Shown: positions 39,116-48,323 of the stretch, in pieces | Layout of the letters: each line of letters opens with the position of its first letter | Numbering within the stretch: the stretch's first letter is position 1 | Assembly: GCF_003635165.1 (NCBI RefSeq) | Contig: NZ_ML058610.1 | Coordinates: forward strand, 82,860 to 146,859 | From: Burkholderia sp. Nafp2/4-1b | Lineage (GTDB): Bacteria; Pseudomonadota; Gammaproteobacteria; Burkholderiales; Burkholderiaceae | Reading direction: 5' to 3' | DNA: 64,000 bases | Made by a program: the position numbers and the translations under genes | The notes under the pieces: model-generated | Told to the model about the DNA's origin: nothing | The model's database searches: none | Seen by the model: only the letters and a program-made list of their open reading frames with translations

Positions 39116-39597
39116 GCGGCACGCCGCTGATCCGCTCGGCCGACGCGCGCGACGTCGGCGCGATCCTCGCGCTGATGCGCGAGCTGGCCGAGTTCGAGAA
39201 GCTCACCGATCTGTTCGTCGCAACCGAAGCCGATCTGGCCGACGCGCTGTTCGGCGAGCGCCCCGCTGCCGAAGCGCTGGTGGCCGAGCGCGACGGCGCG
39301 ATCGTCGCGTATGCGCTGTTCTTCCATAACTACTCGACGTTCCTCGGCCGCCGTGGCCTGTATCTCGAGGATCTGTACGTGCAGCCGTCGCAGCGCGGCA
39401 CGGGCCTCGGCACCGCGATGCTGCAGCACCTCGCGGCCCTCGCCGTCGAGCGCCGCTGCGGCCGCTTCGAATGGTCGGTGCTCGACTGGAACCAGCCGGC
39501 GATCGACTTCTACGAAAAGATGGGCGCGACGGTGCTGCCGGAATGGCGCATCGTGCGCGTCACCGGCGACGCGCTGGACACGCTCGCCGCACGCTGA
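39112..39597 (+). CDS. GNAT-family N-acetyltransferase
   Basis: 161 residues from a GTG at 39112, with GGAGGAAGC just upstream; an earlier in-frame start at 39028 lies wholly within the preceding gene and is unlikely. The acetyl-CoA binding segment is DLYVQPSQRGTGLGTAML, and ALDWNQPAIDFYEKMGA-type sequence follows (WSVLDWNQPAIDFYEKMGA). It resembles diamine/polyamine N-acetyltransferases in length and motif, but the substrate is not readable. It overlaps the small membrane protein gene by 4 bp. Confidence 0.9.
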   Translation: MSGTPLIRSADARDVGAILALMRELAEFEKLTDLFVATEADLADALFGERPAAEALVAERDGAIVAYALFFHNYSTFLGRRGLYLEDLYVQPSQRGTGLGTAMLQHLAALAVERRCGRFEWSVLDWNQPAIDFYEKMGATVLPEWRIVRVTGDALDTLAAR

Positions 39598-39636
39598 ACG
39601 CTGGGCGCGGGCCGGCCGCACCGGCCGCACTGCAAA

Positions 39637-39665
39637 AGAAAACGGGCGCCGCGGCGCCCGTTTCT
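39637..39665. terminator. Terminator between convergent genes
   Basis: AACGGGCGCC GC GGCGCCCGTTT with flanking A-rich and T-rich bases, between the acetyltransferase (plus) and rmuC (minus). Confidence 0.85.
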
Positions 39666-39701
39666 CGTTCCAGCCGGTTGCGGCTGCATCTCACGCATGC
39701 G

Positions 39702-41189
39702 TCATGCGTCGTCCGCATCGGCACCATCGGCGCCGTCCGCGGCTTCCGCGCCGAGCAGCCCGGCCGCCGTGTCGCCCGGCAACGCCTCGACCTGTTTCAG
39801 CTTGCGGTTCATCACGCGGGTGCGCTGCTCGGCCGCCTCGATCGAACGCGTGACCGTTTCGAGCTGCGCCTTCGTGCGCGCGAGCACGTCGCCGAACTTG
39901 CCGAACTCGGTCTTCACCGCGCCAAGCACCTGCCACACCTCGCTCGAACGCTGCTCGATCGCGAGCGTACGGAAGCCCATCTGCAGGCTGTTCAGCAACG
40001 CGGTCAGCGTGGTCGGCCCTGCCACCGTCACGCGGTAATCGCGCTGCAGCAGGTCGGTCAGCCCCGGGCGGCGCAGGATCTCCGCGTAGAGCCCCTCGGT
40101 CGGCAGGAACAGCAGCGCGAAATCGGTCGTATGCGGCGGTGCGACGTACTTCTCGGCGATCGTGCGCGCCTCCATCCGCACGCGCGCCTCGAGCGCACGA
40201 GCCGCTTCCTCGACCGCCACCGCATCGGCGCGCTCCTGCGCATCGATCAGCCGCTCGTAGTCCTCGCGCGGAAACTTCGCGTCGATCGGCAGCCATACCG
40301 GCGACGCGTCGCGCGAGCCCGCTTCCCGCCCCGGCAACCGGATCGCGAATTCGACACGCTCGCTGCTCTTCGGCACCGTCGCGACGTTCTTCGCATACTG
40401 GTCGGGCGTGAGCATCTGTTCGAGCAACGCCTCGAGCTGCACCTCGCCCCAGGTGCCGCGCGTCTTCACGTTGGTCAGCACCTTCTTCAGGTCGCCGACG
40501 CCGGCCGCGAGCGTCTGCATCTCGCCGAGTCCGCGGTGCACCTGCTCGAGCCGGTCCGACACGAGCTTGAACGATTCGCCGAGCCGCTGTTCGAGCGTCG
40601 CGTGCAGCTTCTCGTCGACGGTGCGGCGCATTTCCTCGAGCTTCGCCGCGTTGTTCGTCTCGATTTCCTTCAGCCGCTGCTCGAGCGTCGCGCGCACTTC
40701 GCCGATCCGGCGATCGTTGGCCTCGGTCAGTTGCGTGAGCTGCCGGTTCAGCGTGTCGCCGAACAGCCGCAGCGCGACCGTCTGCTCTTCGCGCGCCTGC
40801 TGCGCCTGACGCTGCACGCTCTCGCGCATCGCGTCGAACTGTTGCGCGTTGCCGGCGACGAGCTTGCCGAGCTGCTGCGCGAAACCGTCGATCTGGTTGT
40901 TCTGCACGGTTGCGATGCTCGTCAGCTGCGTCGCGAGCGTCTGCTGGAGCTGCGAGAAATTGCCGGCCAGCTCGGTGCGCGAGCCGCGCGCATTCTCGAC
41001 GATCTCGCCGCGCAGCTCGCGTTCGAGCCGCTCGACCGCGAGCGCCTGCGCGTGCGCGGCGTCTTCGATCTGGTCGCCGAGCACGGCCACGTCGTCGTGG
41101 CGGCCGCCGCCGCGCATGATCGCAACGACCGCCACCGCAAGCGCGACGGCCAGCACGACGACTGCCGCCAGCAACAACATCGTCGTCAT
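39702..41189 (-). CDS. rmuC: DNA recombination protein RmuC
   Basis: 495 residues. An N-terminal membrane helix (about 2-24), a long coiled coil (about 40-200, many heptad-like L/A/Q stretches), then the RmuC nuclease-like domain (VLTNVKTRGTWGEVQLEALLEQ, FALLFLPTEGLYAEIL). RmuC limits inversions at short inverted repeats in E. coli. Its start overlaps the stop of the upstream dehydrogenase gene by 4 bp. The C-terminal end is acidic. Confidence 0.93.
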   Translation of the reverse strand: MTTMLLLAAVVVLAVALAVAVVAIMRGGGRHDDVAVLGDQIEDAAHAQALAVERLERELRGEIVENARGSRTELAGNFSQLQQTLATQLTSIATVQNNQIDGFAQQLGKLVAGNAQQFDAMRESVQRQAQQAREEQTVALRLFGDTLNRQLTQLTEANDRRIGEVRATLEQRLKEIETNNAAKLEEMRRTVDEKLHATLEQRLGESFKLVSDRLEQVHRGLGEMQTLAAGVGDLKKVLTNVKTRGTWGEVQLEALLEQMLTPDQYAKNVATVPKSSERVEFAIRLPGREAGSRDASPVWLPIDAKFPREDYERLIDAQERADAVAVEEAARALEARVRMEARTIAEKYVAPPHTTDFALLFLPTEGLYAEILRRPGLTDLLQRDYRVTVAGPTTLTALLNSLQMGFRTLAIEQRSSEVWQVLGAVKTEFGKFGDVLARTKAQLETVTRSIEAAEQRTRVMNRKLKQVEALPGDTAAGLLGAEAADGADGADADDA

Positions 41190-42181
41190 GCGCGCGGCTT
41201 CCCGATCACGTCAGGGTTGATCGGATTCGGCGGCTGACCCGCGCGCGGCCCTTCGCCCAGCGCGGCAATCAGGTTGTCGGCAGCGAGATTGGCCATCGCG
41301 CGGCGCGTCTTCTCGGTCGCGCTCGCGATGTGCGGCGTCAGCACGACGTTCGGCACCTCGAGCAGCGCCGGATGGACGCTCGGCTCGCCTTCGTACACGT
41401 CGAGGCCCGCCGCGGCGATCGTCCCGTCGCGCAGCGCGGCGGCCAGCGCCGCGTCGTCGACGATGCCGCCGCGCGCGATGTTGGTCAGCGTCGCGGTCGG
41501 CTTCATCTTCCTGAGCTCGGCCGCGCCGATCGTGTGATGGTTCTCCTTCGTGTACGGCAGCACCAGCACGACGTGATCGGCGCGCGCCAGCAGCGCGTCC
41601 TTCGACACGTATTCGGCGTTCAGCTCGGCCTCGATCTCCGGCGCGACCCGCGACCGGTTGTGGTAGATCACCTGCATCCCGAAACCGCGCGCGCGGCGTG
41701 CGAGTGCCTGGCCGATGCGCCCCATGCCGATCACGCCGAGCGTCGAGCCGTAAATGTCGCTCCCGAGGAAACCGTCGTACGCCCACTTCTGCCAGTGTCC
41801 GGCGCGCAGCCAGTGTTCGGATTCGGCGAGCCGGCGCGCGGCCGCCATCATCAGCGCCCAGCCGAAATCGGCGGTCGACTCGTTCAGCACGTCGGGCGTG
41901 TTGGTGCCGAGCACGTTCGCCGCATTGAACGCGGCCATGTCGAAGTTGTTGTAGCCCACCGCCATGTTCGACACGACGCGCAGGCGCGGCGCGGCCGCGA
42001 GCGTGGCCGCGCCGACCGGGTCGCCGGCCGTCAGCGCACCGTCCTTGTCGGCGAGACGTGCGGCGAGCGCATCGGGCGCGAGCGCGTCGCCGTTGTTCCA
42101 GTCGACTTCGAAATACTGTTCGAGCCGTTCGATCACGTCCGGAAAAATCGGCCGTGCGACCAGGATCTTCTGCATCGCCAT
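41186..42181 (-). CDS. ghrB: D-2-hydroxyacid dehydrogenase (glyoxylate/hydroxypyruvate reductase type)
   Basis: 331 residues. NAD(P) motif LGVIGMGRIGQALARRA, and the catalytic Arg, Glu and His in NIARGGIVDD, LDVYEGEP and LTPHIASATEKTR. Closest in pattern to GhrB-type glyoxylate/2-ketogluconate reductases. Begins MAMQKILVARPIFPDV. It is 75 bp downstream of nhaD and overlaps rmuC by 4 bp. Substrate assignment rests on family resemblance. Confidence 0.85.
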   Translation of the reverse strand: MAMQKILVARPIFPDVIERLEQYFEVDWNNGDALAPDALAARLADKDGALTAGDPVGAATLAAAPRLRVVSNMAVGYNNFDMAAFNAANVLGTNTPDVLNESTADFGWALMMAAARRLAESEHWLRAGHWQKWAYDGFLGSDIYGSTLGVIGMGRIGQALARRARGFGMQVIYHNRSRVAPEIEAELNAEYVSKDALLARADHVVLVLPYTKENHHTIGAAELRKMKPTATLTNIARGGIVDDAALAAALRDGTIAAAGLDVYEGEPSVHPALLEVPNVVLTPHIASATEKTRRAMANLAADNLIAALGEGPRAGQPPNPINPDVIGKPRA

Positions 42182-42256
42182 CTCCGCATGCCGCGGCCGG
42201 AACGCGGCGCTGCGTGCGCCGCCGGAACCGTCCGCGCTTGGTTGAAAATCGTCAGC

Positions 42257-43687
42257 CTATGCCGGGAAGAAAATCCACGACGTCAGCAGGAATACGGGTA
42301 CCAATATCACGAGCGCCCAGCCGAGATACGCGAAGAAGCTCGGCATCTTCACGCCGCGGGATTCCGCGATCGCCTTGACCATGAAGTTCGGCGCATTGCC
42401 GATATAGCTGTTCGCGCCCATGAACACGGCACCCGCCGAAATCGCGGCGAGCGTGGTCGCGCCGGTCGTCATCAGCGCTTGCGCATCGCCGCCCGCGAGG
42501 TTGAAGAACACGAGGTAGGTCGGCGCGTTGTCGAGGAACGACGACAGCAGGCCGGTCGCCCAGAAGTACATCAGGTCGATCGGCTTGCCGTCGGGCCCCG
42601 TGACGAGATGGACGATCTGCGCGAACGCGCCGTCGGCCCCGGCGCGCAGGATCACGATCACCGGCGCGATCGTCACGAAGATCCCCGCGAACAGCTTCGC
42701 GACCTCCTCGATCGGCGCCCAGTTGAACGCGTTGCCCTCGCGCGCCGAACGCGGCGTCAACGCGAGCGACGCGAGCGCGACCACGACGAGCGCGACGTCG
42801 CGCACCAGGTTCTGCAGCGCGACGTGCGTGCCCCATACGTCGAACGCGATGCCCGGCTTCCAGATACCGCTCATCAGCACGAGGCCGATCACCGCGGCGA
42901 GCAGCACGAAGTTGATCTTGCCGTCGATCGACAGCGCGGCGCCGTCGGGCGTCGGGTCGAGCGCGGCCGGCCTCTCCTCGCCGCCCTTCCGGTAGAAGTA
43001 CGTGTCGAGCACGAAGAACAGCGCCAGCAGCACCGCGCAGATGAACAGCATCGGCAGCGCGAGATGCGCGGTCGTCCAGAAGAAGCTCACGCCGTTCAGG
43101 AACCCGAGGAACAGCGGCGGATCGCCGAGCGGCGACAGCGAGCCGCCCGCGTTCGCGACCAGGAAGATGAAAAAGATCACGACGTGCACGACATGCTTGC
43201 GGTTGTCGTTCGCGCGCAGCAGCGGCCGGATCAGCAGCATCGCGGCGCCCGTCGTGCCCATCACGCTCGCGAGCAGCGTGCCGAGCGCGAGGATCGCCGT
43301 GTTCAGCTTCGGCGTGCCGTGCAGGTTGCCGTTCACGCAGATGCCGCCGGCGACCGTGTAGAGCGCGGTCAGCAGCACGATGAACGGGATGTACTCCTCG
43401 AGCAGCGCATGCACCAGCGTGCCGAACGCCGTGCCCGCGCCGAAGGCGACCGCGAACGGAACCAGGAACACGATCGCCCACGCCGCGGCGATCTTGCCGA
43501 AATGGTGATGCCAGAACACCGGCGCGACGAGCGGGAACACCGCGATGGACAGCAGGATCCCGGCGAACGGGATACCCCAGAGTGCGGACAGCGTGGCACC
43601 GTCGAGCGTGGCGGCCGATGCGAACGCGGGAACGGCGCCAAGCGCGGCTCCCGACGCCATGCCCGCCCAGGCGGCATGTCGTTTCAT
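42257..43687 (-). CDS. nhaD: NhaD-type Na+/H+ antiporter
   Basis: 476 residues from the ATG at 43687 (MKRHAAWAGM); an upstream in-frame start is ignored. About 12 hydrophobic helices; the ion-transporter family pattern includes FLVANAGGSLSPLGDPPLFLG and LSSFLDNAPTYLVFFNLAGG, with polar residues in helix breaks. A signal-like hydrophobic start is present, as in characterised NhaD proteins. It exports sodium in exchange for protons at the inner membrane. It follows lutC by 59 bp. Some annotators call it a citrate-transporter-family protein. Confidence 0.85.
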   Translation of the reverse strand: MKRHAAWAGMASGAALGAVPAFASAATLDGATLSALWGIPFAGILLSIAVFPLVAPVFWHHHFGKIAAAWAIVFLVPFAVAFGAGTAFGTLVHALLEEYIPFIVLLTALYTVAGGICVNGNLHGTPKLNTAILALGTLLASVMGTTGAAMLLIRPLLRANDNRKHVVHVVIFFIFLVANAGGSLSPLGDPPLFLGFLNGVSFFWTTAHLALPMLFICAVLLALFFVLDTYFYRKGGEERPAALDPTPDGAALSIDGKINFVLLAAVIGLVLMSGIWKPGIAFDVWGTHVALQNLVRDVALVVVALASLALTPRSAREGNAFNWAPIEEVAKLFAGIFVTIAPVIVILRAGADGAFAQIVHLVTGPDGKPIDLMYFWATGLLSSFLDNAPTYLVFFNLAGGDAQALMTTGATTLAAISAGAVFMGANSYIGNAPNFMVKAIAESRGVKMPSFFAYLGWALVILVPVFLLTSWIFFPA

Positions 43688-43746
43688 GCAGAACTTCCTT
43701 GTGCGAGTGAAGAGTGATTCGAGGAGGAATGAAGCCGGTGCAAGCG

Positions 43747-44409
43747 TCATGCGCCGCGCACGACGATCGCGTGAACGCGGTACGGGCCGTGGGCGCCCAG
43801 CACGATGGTCTGCTCGATATCGCCGGTGCGCGACGGGCCCGACACGAAATTGACCGCGCGCGGCAATTCGCCGCGCTCCGCGCGAATCAGCGCGAACGCC
43901 TCTTCATGGCCCGCGACGATGCGCGACGCCGGCACGATCGCGATGTGCGTTTCCGGCAGCAGCCCCGCCGATGCATAGGTGTCGGGACCGGACAGCAGCA
44001 CGAGCGAGCCCGTCTCGGCGGTCGCGCAGAAGCAGCCGGTCAGGCCGACGAGATCGCCGTCGCGCGGCTTGCGGCATTCGACCGACAGGCCCGCGCCGGC
44101 CCAGTCGAGCTCGGCGAGCGTGCGCCATGCGACGGCCTGCATCGGCAGGCCGTGAGCGGAAAGATAACGTGCAGCGGCAGCGGGCGCGTCGGCCAGTGTC
44201 GCGACTTCGTCGACCGTCGTCGACAGGCGCGCCGCTTCATCGACGAATGCGGCGACGAGGTCGGCCGGCATCGGCGGGCGCGGCCCTTCGGGATGACGGG
44301 CGAGATAGTCGGCGACGCCGTCGCGCTCCGCCGCATCGGGTTCGGGCGCGCGTCCTTGCGCCGCGCGAATGCGTGCGAGGATCTGGCGACGGGCAGCGGA
44401 AGTGTCCAT
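43747..44409 (-). CDS. lutC: LutC/LUD-domain protein (lactate utilisation subunit C)
   Basis: 220 residues from the ATG at 44409 (MDTSAARRQILARIRA). The LUD domain is clear: TGCFCATAETGSLVL, GLLPETHIAIVPASRIV and VSGPSRTGDIEQTIVLGAHG. In complete systems LutABC forms an iron-sulfur L-lactate oxidation complex. Here neither LutA nor LutB is next door; the neighbours are pncB upstream and nhaD downstream, both on the same strand. The product may work with LutAB encoded elsewhere. Confidence 0.88.
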   Translation of the reverse strand: MDTSAARRQILARIRAAQGRAPEPDAAERDGVADYLARHPEGPRPPMPADLVAAFVDEAARLSTTVDEVATLADAPAAAARYLSAHGLPMQAVAWRTLAELDWAGAGLSVECRKPRDGDLVGLTGCFCATAETGSLVLLSGPDTYASAGLLPETHIAIVPASRIVAGHEEAFALIRAERGELPRAVNFVSGPSRTGDIEQTIVLGAHGPYRVHAIVVRGA

Positions 44410-44495
44410 GAACGGTCCTCGTGACGTTGGCGTGCGATACCGTCGGATTATACCGGCCGCCCTCGTCGCAACGCACCTGGCCGCATGGCCGACGC

Positions 44496-45695
44496 TTACT
44501 GCGACGAGTCGTCGTCCACCGGCTGCGCGATGCCGAACACCTGGCGCAGGTACGCGAGATACGCCTTGTCGTCGCACATGCTCTTGCCCGGCGAATCCGA
44601 CAGCTTCGCGACCGGCTGTCCGTTGCAGCGGACCATCTTGATCACGATCTGCAGCGGCACGTAGCCGAGATCGTTCGTGAGGTTGGTGCCGACGCCGAAC
44701 GCGAGCTTGCAGCGGTTGCGGAACCGTTCGTACAGCTGCATGACCTTCGGGATGTCGAGCGCGTCCGAGAACACGAGCACCTTGGTGCGCGGGTCACAGC
44801 GGTTCGCTTCGTAATGATTCAGCATGCGCTCGCCCCATTCGAACGGATCGCCCGAATCGTGGCGCGCGCCGTCGAACAGCTTGCAGAAATACATGTCGAA
44901 GTCGTTCAGGAACGCATCCATTCCGTACACGTCCGACAGCGCGATCCCGAGGTCGCCGCGATACTCCTTCGCCCACATCTCGAAACCGTAGGTCTGCGAA
45001 TCGCGCAGCCGCGGGCCGAGCGCCTGGCACGCCTGCAGGTATTCGTGCGCCATCGTGCCGAGCGGCGTCAGGTCGTGCTTCATCGCATAGAACACGTTGC
45101 TCGTGCCCGCGAACTGCGCGCCGAGCCCGTCGCGCAGCGTGAGCGCGACCTCCTCGTGCCACACCTTCGAGAAGCGCCGGCGCGTGCCGTAGTCGGCGAT
45201 CTTGCAGTCGGCGAACTCGGGCCGCGCGCCGAGCAGCTTGATTTTCTCGCGCAGCCGCTCGCGGCCTTCGCGATAGTCGGGCTCGCGCTGCGTGTTGCGG
45301 AAATAGACTTCGTTGACGATCGCGAGCACCGGGATCTCGAACAGGATCGTGTGCAGCCACGGCCCTTCGATCACGATGTCGATCTCGCCGTTGCCCTTCG
45401 GCGAGGGCGTGATCGAGATGTACTTCTCGTTCAGGTGGAACAGCGCGAGGAATTCGACGAAATCGCTCTTGATGAAGCGCATCCGCCGCAGGTAGTCGAG
45501 TTCGACGTCGGTGAAGCGCAGCGAGCACAGGCCGCGCACCTCGTCGCGGATCTCGTCGATGTACGGCACGAGGTCGACGCCCGGCGTGCGACACCGGAAC
45601 CGGTACTCGACGTTTGCGGCAGGAAAGTGATGCAGGACGACCTGCATCATCGTGAACTTGTAGAGATCCGTGTCGAGCAGCGAAGTGATGATCAT
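44496..45695 (-). CDS. pncB: Nicotinate phosphoribosyltransferase
   Basis: 399 residues; makes nicotinate mononucleotide from nicotinate and PRPP in NAD salvage. Starts [18 protein letters not shown], the family N-terminus (ATG at 45695). The catalytic-region [11 protein letters not shown] and [18 protein letters not shown] and [11 protein letters not shown] (PRPP-binding side) are present. The gene is divergent from fdxA with 289 bp between the two starts. Confidence 0.97.
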   Translation of the reverse strand: MIITSLLDTDLYKFTMMQVVLHHFPAANVEYRFRCRTPGVDLVPYIDEIRDEVRGLCSLRFTDVELDYLRRMRFIKSDFVEFLALFHLNEKYISITPSPKGNGEIDIVIEGPWLHTILFEIPVLAIVNEVYFRNTQREPDYREGRERLREKIKLLGARPEFADCKIADYGTRRRFSKVWHEEVALTLRDGLGAQFAGTSNVFYAMKHDLTPLGTMAHEYLQACQALGPRLRDSQTYGFEMWAKEYRGDLGIALSDVYGMDAFLNDFDMYFCKLFDGARHDSGDPFEWGERMLNHYEANRCDPRTKVLVFSDALDIPKVMQLYERFRNRCKLAFGVGTNLTNDLGYVPLQIVIKMVRCNGQPVAKLSDSPGKSMCDDKAYLAYLRQVFGIAQPVDDDSSQ

Positions 45696-45984
45696 GTTTA
45701 CGGCACCGCCAGTATCGTGACAGGGCCCCGGCGCACCGCGCGCCGCCCGGTCTGTCGGCCATGTTACCCGAATGCGGGCCCGACCATCGTGAAACCGCCC
45801 TGCCCGCCCCGCATTGCGCCGCTGCCGCTGCCGCGGGCGCGACATCCGCCGTCGCCCCATAAACTAATCACGAAACGATATAAGCCGGAAAGCCGACCAC
45901 GCCATGCGGGTTTTGAGGTTCAGTTACAATGCCGCTTTTGGCGCAAACGCCACCCCATATATACCGCGAAGCAGGAGCGTTTTA

Positions 45985-46308
45985 ATGACTCACGTTGTGA
46001 CCGAAGGCTGCATCAAGTGCAAATACACGGATTGCGTGGATGTGTGCCCGGTGGATTGCTTCCGTGAAGGTCCCAACTTTCTCGCCATCGATCCGGACGA
46101 GTGCATCGACTGCGCCGTGTGCGTCGCCGAGTGCCCGACCAATGCGATCTATGCCGAAGAAGACGTTCCGGGCGACCAGCAGCAGTTCACCGAGCTGAAC
46201 GCCGAGCTGGCGAAGAACTGGCCGTCGATCACGAAGACCAAGCCGGCACCGGCCGACGCGGACGAGTGGAAGGACGTGCAGGAAAAGCTGCACCTGCTCG
46301 AGCGCTGA
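45985..46308 (+). CDS. fdxA: 7Fe ferredoxin FdxA
   Basis: 107 residues, an Azotobacter-type [3Fe-4S][4Fe-4S] ferredoxin. Cysteine pattern: [18 protein letters not shown] near the N-terminus and [12 protein letters not shown] in the middle. The long C-terminal helix region ([22 protein letters not shown]) is typical. The ATG at 45985 ([12 protein letters not shown]) follows AGGAG. It supplies electrons at low potential; partners unknown. tRNA-Asn genes lie just downstream. Confidence 0.97.
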   Translation: MTHVVTEGCIKCKYTDCVDVCPVDCFREGPNFLAIDPDECIDCAVCVAECPTNAIYAEEDVPGDQQQFTELNAELAKNWPSITKTKPAPADADEWKDVQEKLHLLER

Positions 46309-46358
46309 TCGCGCAGCGGCGCCGCATAAAATTTTTGGTGCCCCGCCGCTCAAAAGTA

Positions 46359-46387
46359 TTGACAGGTTAGCGAACACTCCATACAAT
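46359..46387 (+). promoter_or_regulatory. Near-consensus sigma-70 promoter for tRNA-Asn
   Basis: TTGACA (46359-46364), 17-base spacer, TACAAT (46382-46387). Transcription would start near 46394, 20 bases before the tRNA. Confidence 0.88.
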
Positions 46388-46413
46388 CTCGTTTCTCTGC
46401 TGTTGTTGTTTGT

Positions 46414-46489
46414 TCCCCGATAGCTCAGTCGGTAGAGCGCCGGACTGTTAATCCGTAGGTCCCTGGTTCGAGCCCAGGTCGGGGAGCCA
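46414..46489 (+). tRNA. tRNA-Asn(GTT), copy 1
   Basis: 76 nt including encoded CCA. Acceptor TCCCCGA pairs with TCGGGGA; D-arm AGCTCAGTCGGTAGAGC; anticodon arm CGGACTGTTAATCCG with anticodon GTT; T-arm CCTGGTTCGAGCCCAGG. Preceded by a near-consensus promoter and followed by a hairpin with a T-run. Confidence 0.98.
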
Positions 46490-46492
46490 AAA

Positions 46493-46528
46493 AACAAAAG
46501 CCCGTTGAAAGTGGACGGGTTTTTTGTT
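46493..46528 (+). terminator. Terminator after tRNA-Asn copy 1
   Basis: CCCGT and ACGGG arms with a 9-base loop, then TTTTTTG; the flanking A-rich sequence also pairs with the T-run. Confidence 0.75.
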
Positions 46529-46563
46529 GGTTCCCGAACAAGCATGCAGATGTACCGATTTAT

Positions 46564-46639
46564 TCCCCGATAGCTCAGTCGGTAGAGCGCCGGACTGTTA
46601 ATCCGTAGGTCCCTGGTTCGAGCCCAGGTCGGGGAGCCA
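46564..46639 (+). tRNA. tRNA-Asn(GTT), copy 2
   Basis: Identical over 76 nt to copy 1 and exactly 150 bases downstream of it. It also carries an encoded CCA. No promoter as good as that of copy 1 was seen in the 36-base spacer, so it probably depends on read-through or a weak promoter. Confidence 0.98.
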
Positions 46640-46647
46640 GACAATGA

Positions 46648-46680
46648 AAGGCCCGTCATTCGACGGGCCTTTTGTTTTTC
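46648..46680 (+). terminator. Terminator after tRNA-Asn copy 2
   Basis: AGGCCCGTC and GACGGGCCT arms around a short ATTC loop, then TTTGTTTTT. Confidence 0.92.
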
Positions 46681-46746
46681 CGGCGCCCATCGGTCGCCGC
46701 CGCGCATGCTAGAGTTTCTGTCCTGCATTCGCATCCGGTTCCGTCG

Positions 46747-47232
46747 ATGAAGCACCGTCTCCTTTCCGCCGCACCGTTCGCCCTCCTCGTCTCCGCGCTG
46801 GCCGCCGCGCCGCTCGCGCACGCGGAGGAAGTCGGCAGCGTTAACACCCATTTCCGCGTGACGGGCTCCGACCGCGTGGTCGTCGAAGCGTACGACGATC
46901 CGCTCGTGACGGGCGTGACCTGCTATGTGTCGCGGGCACGCACCGGCGGGATCAAGGGCACGCTCGGCGTCGCCGAGGATCCGAGCGAAGCGTCGATCGC
47001 GTGCCGGCAGGTCGGCCCGCTCAGCTTCAAGGAGCCGCTCAAGCAGCAGACCGACGTGTTCAGCGAGCGGATGTCGTTCATCTTCAAGACGCTGCACGTG
47101 GTGCGCGTGGTCGACAAGAAGCGCAACACGCTCGTCTACCTGACCTACAGCGATCGCATCGTCAGCGGCAGCCCCAAGAACGCCGTGACCGCGGTGCCGA
47201 TGCCGGCCGGTACGACGATTCCGGTCAAGTAA
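46747..47232 (+). CDS. creA: CreA family periplasmic protein
   Basis: 161 residues with a signal peptide of about 25 residues ending AHA. The CreA pattern is clear: VEAYDDPLVTGVTCYVSRAR, GTLGVAEDPSEASIACRQVG and ERMSFIFKTLHVVRVVDKKR (each shown in part). The ATG at 46747 is chosen over an upstream start at 46672. The family lies next to creBCD in enterobacteria; no creBCD here. Function unknown. Confidence 0.9.
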   Translation: MKHRLLSAAPFALLVSALAAAPLAHAEEVGSVNTHFRVTGSDRVVVEAYDDPLVTGVTCYVSRARTGGIKGTLGVAEDPSEASIACRQVGPLSFKEPLKQQTDVFSERMSFIFKTLHVVRVVDKKRNTLVYLTYSDRIVSGSPKNAVTAVPMPAGTTIPVK

Positions 47233-47292
47233 GCCCGCGCGGGTCGCGCACGCGAGCGATACACTGTCGATTCGCTCGCCCCGCGCCCGACC

Positions 47293-48195
47293 ATGTCCGC
47301 CACCCGCCTTCCCGACTCCGCACGCTACTGGCGCACGCCGCTGCTGCCGGATGCGGATCTGCTCACGGCCTCCTATCGCAACCACACGTTCGCACCGCAC
47401 TGGCACGACGCGTACACGATTCCCGTGATTCTCGAGGGTGCGGAGCGCTACACGTACCGCGGCACCGGCCATGTCGCCGAAACGGGCACCGTGCCGGTGA
47501 TCAACCCCGGCGAAGTCCACACAGGCTCGCGCGCGACCGACGACGGCTGGTGCTATCGCGTGAGCTACGTGCCGGTCGACTACATTCGCGCACTCGCGAG
47601 CGCGATCGCCGATCGGCCGCAGGATGCGCCATGGTTCCCGTCCGACGTGATCCGCGACACCGATCTCGCCGCGCGGCTCGCGCGTGCCCACCGGATGATG
47701 GAGGCCGGCAGCGAACGCATGCCGGCCGCTCGCGCACACGAACAGCGTGCCGACGACGCCGCGGCAACCGCTGCGCCGCGCATCTACGAACCGCTCGCCG
47801 CCGAAACGGCGATGCTCGACGCGCTGTCGACGCTGATCGCGCGCCATGCCGACGCACGGCTGCAACCGGCCGTGCTCGCGGCCGACGAACCGCGCGTCGA
47901 AGCGATGCGCGAGCGGCTCGCCGCCGATCTCACGTGCACGGTCACGCTCGACGATATCGCACAGGCGGCCGGCCTGTCGCCGTTTCACGCCGCGCGCCTG
48001 TTCACCCGCACGACCGGCATGCCGCCGCATGCATGGCGCAACCAGCTGCGGCTGCAACGCGCGCTGGCGCCGTTGCGCGCGGGCGCGACGATCGCCGATG
48101 TCGCGGCGGCTAGCGGCTTCGTCGACCAGAGCCACTTCACGCGACATTTCAAACGGATGTTCGGCGTGCCGCCCGGGCGCTGGCAGGCACGCTGA
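47293..48195 (+). CDS. AraC-family transcriptional regulator
   Basis: 300 residues. N-terminal cupin-like sensing domain with HWHDAYTIPVILEG and VINPGEVHTG; C-terminal AraC double helix-turn-helix (LDDIAQAAGLSPFHAARLFTR, GFVDQSHFTRHFKRMFGVPPG in parts). It is 128 bp upstream of azlC on the same strand, with a GC-rich hairpin in the gap. Control of azlCD is a reasonable inference; the ligand is unknown. Confidence 0.9.
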   Translation: MSATRLPDSARYWRTPLLPDADLLTASYRNHTFAPHWHDAYTIPVILEGAERYTYRGTGHVAETGTVPVINPGEVHTGSRATDDGWCYRVSYVPVDYIRALASAIADRPQDAPWFPSDVIRDTDLAARLARAHRMMEAGSERMPAARAHEQRADDAAATAAPRIYEPLAAETAMLDALSTLIARHADARLQPAVLAADEPRVEAMRERLAADLTCTVTLDDIAQAAGLSPFHAARLFTRTTGMPPHAWRNQLRLQRALAPLRAGATIADVAAASGFVDQSHFTRHFKRMFGVPPGRWQAR

Positions 48196-48248
48196 CGCGC
48201 ACGTCCCGCCGTCGCCGGGGATTCGGCCACACGGCGACCGGCACGCAC

Positions 48249-48280
48249 CTTGCGCCGCCGGCACCCGCGGGCGGCGCAAG
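48249..48280 (+). terminator. GC-rich hairpin between the AraC gene and azlC
   Basis: Perfect 11-bp arms CTTGCGCCGCC (48249-48259) and GGCGGCGCAAG (48270-48280). There is no T-run, so it may be a weak terminator or an operator-like dyad. Confidence 0.4.
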
Positions 48281-48323
48281 AACATACAAGCCGTCGCGGC
48301 AGCCGCCCGCTATCCTCCATTTC

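Noticed and set aside
45982..48285. 767-codon minus-strand frame with repeated SPTWARTRDLRINSPALY-type peptide
   Set aside because: The repeated peptide is the antisense translation of the two tRNA-Asn genes, a known source of false proteins; the rest is antisense to fdxA, creA and the AraC gene.
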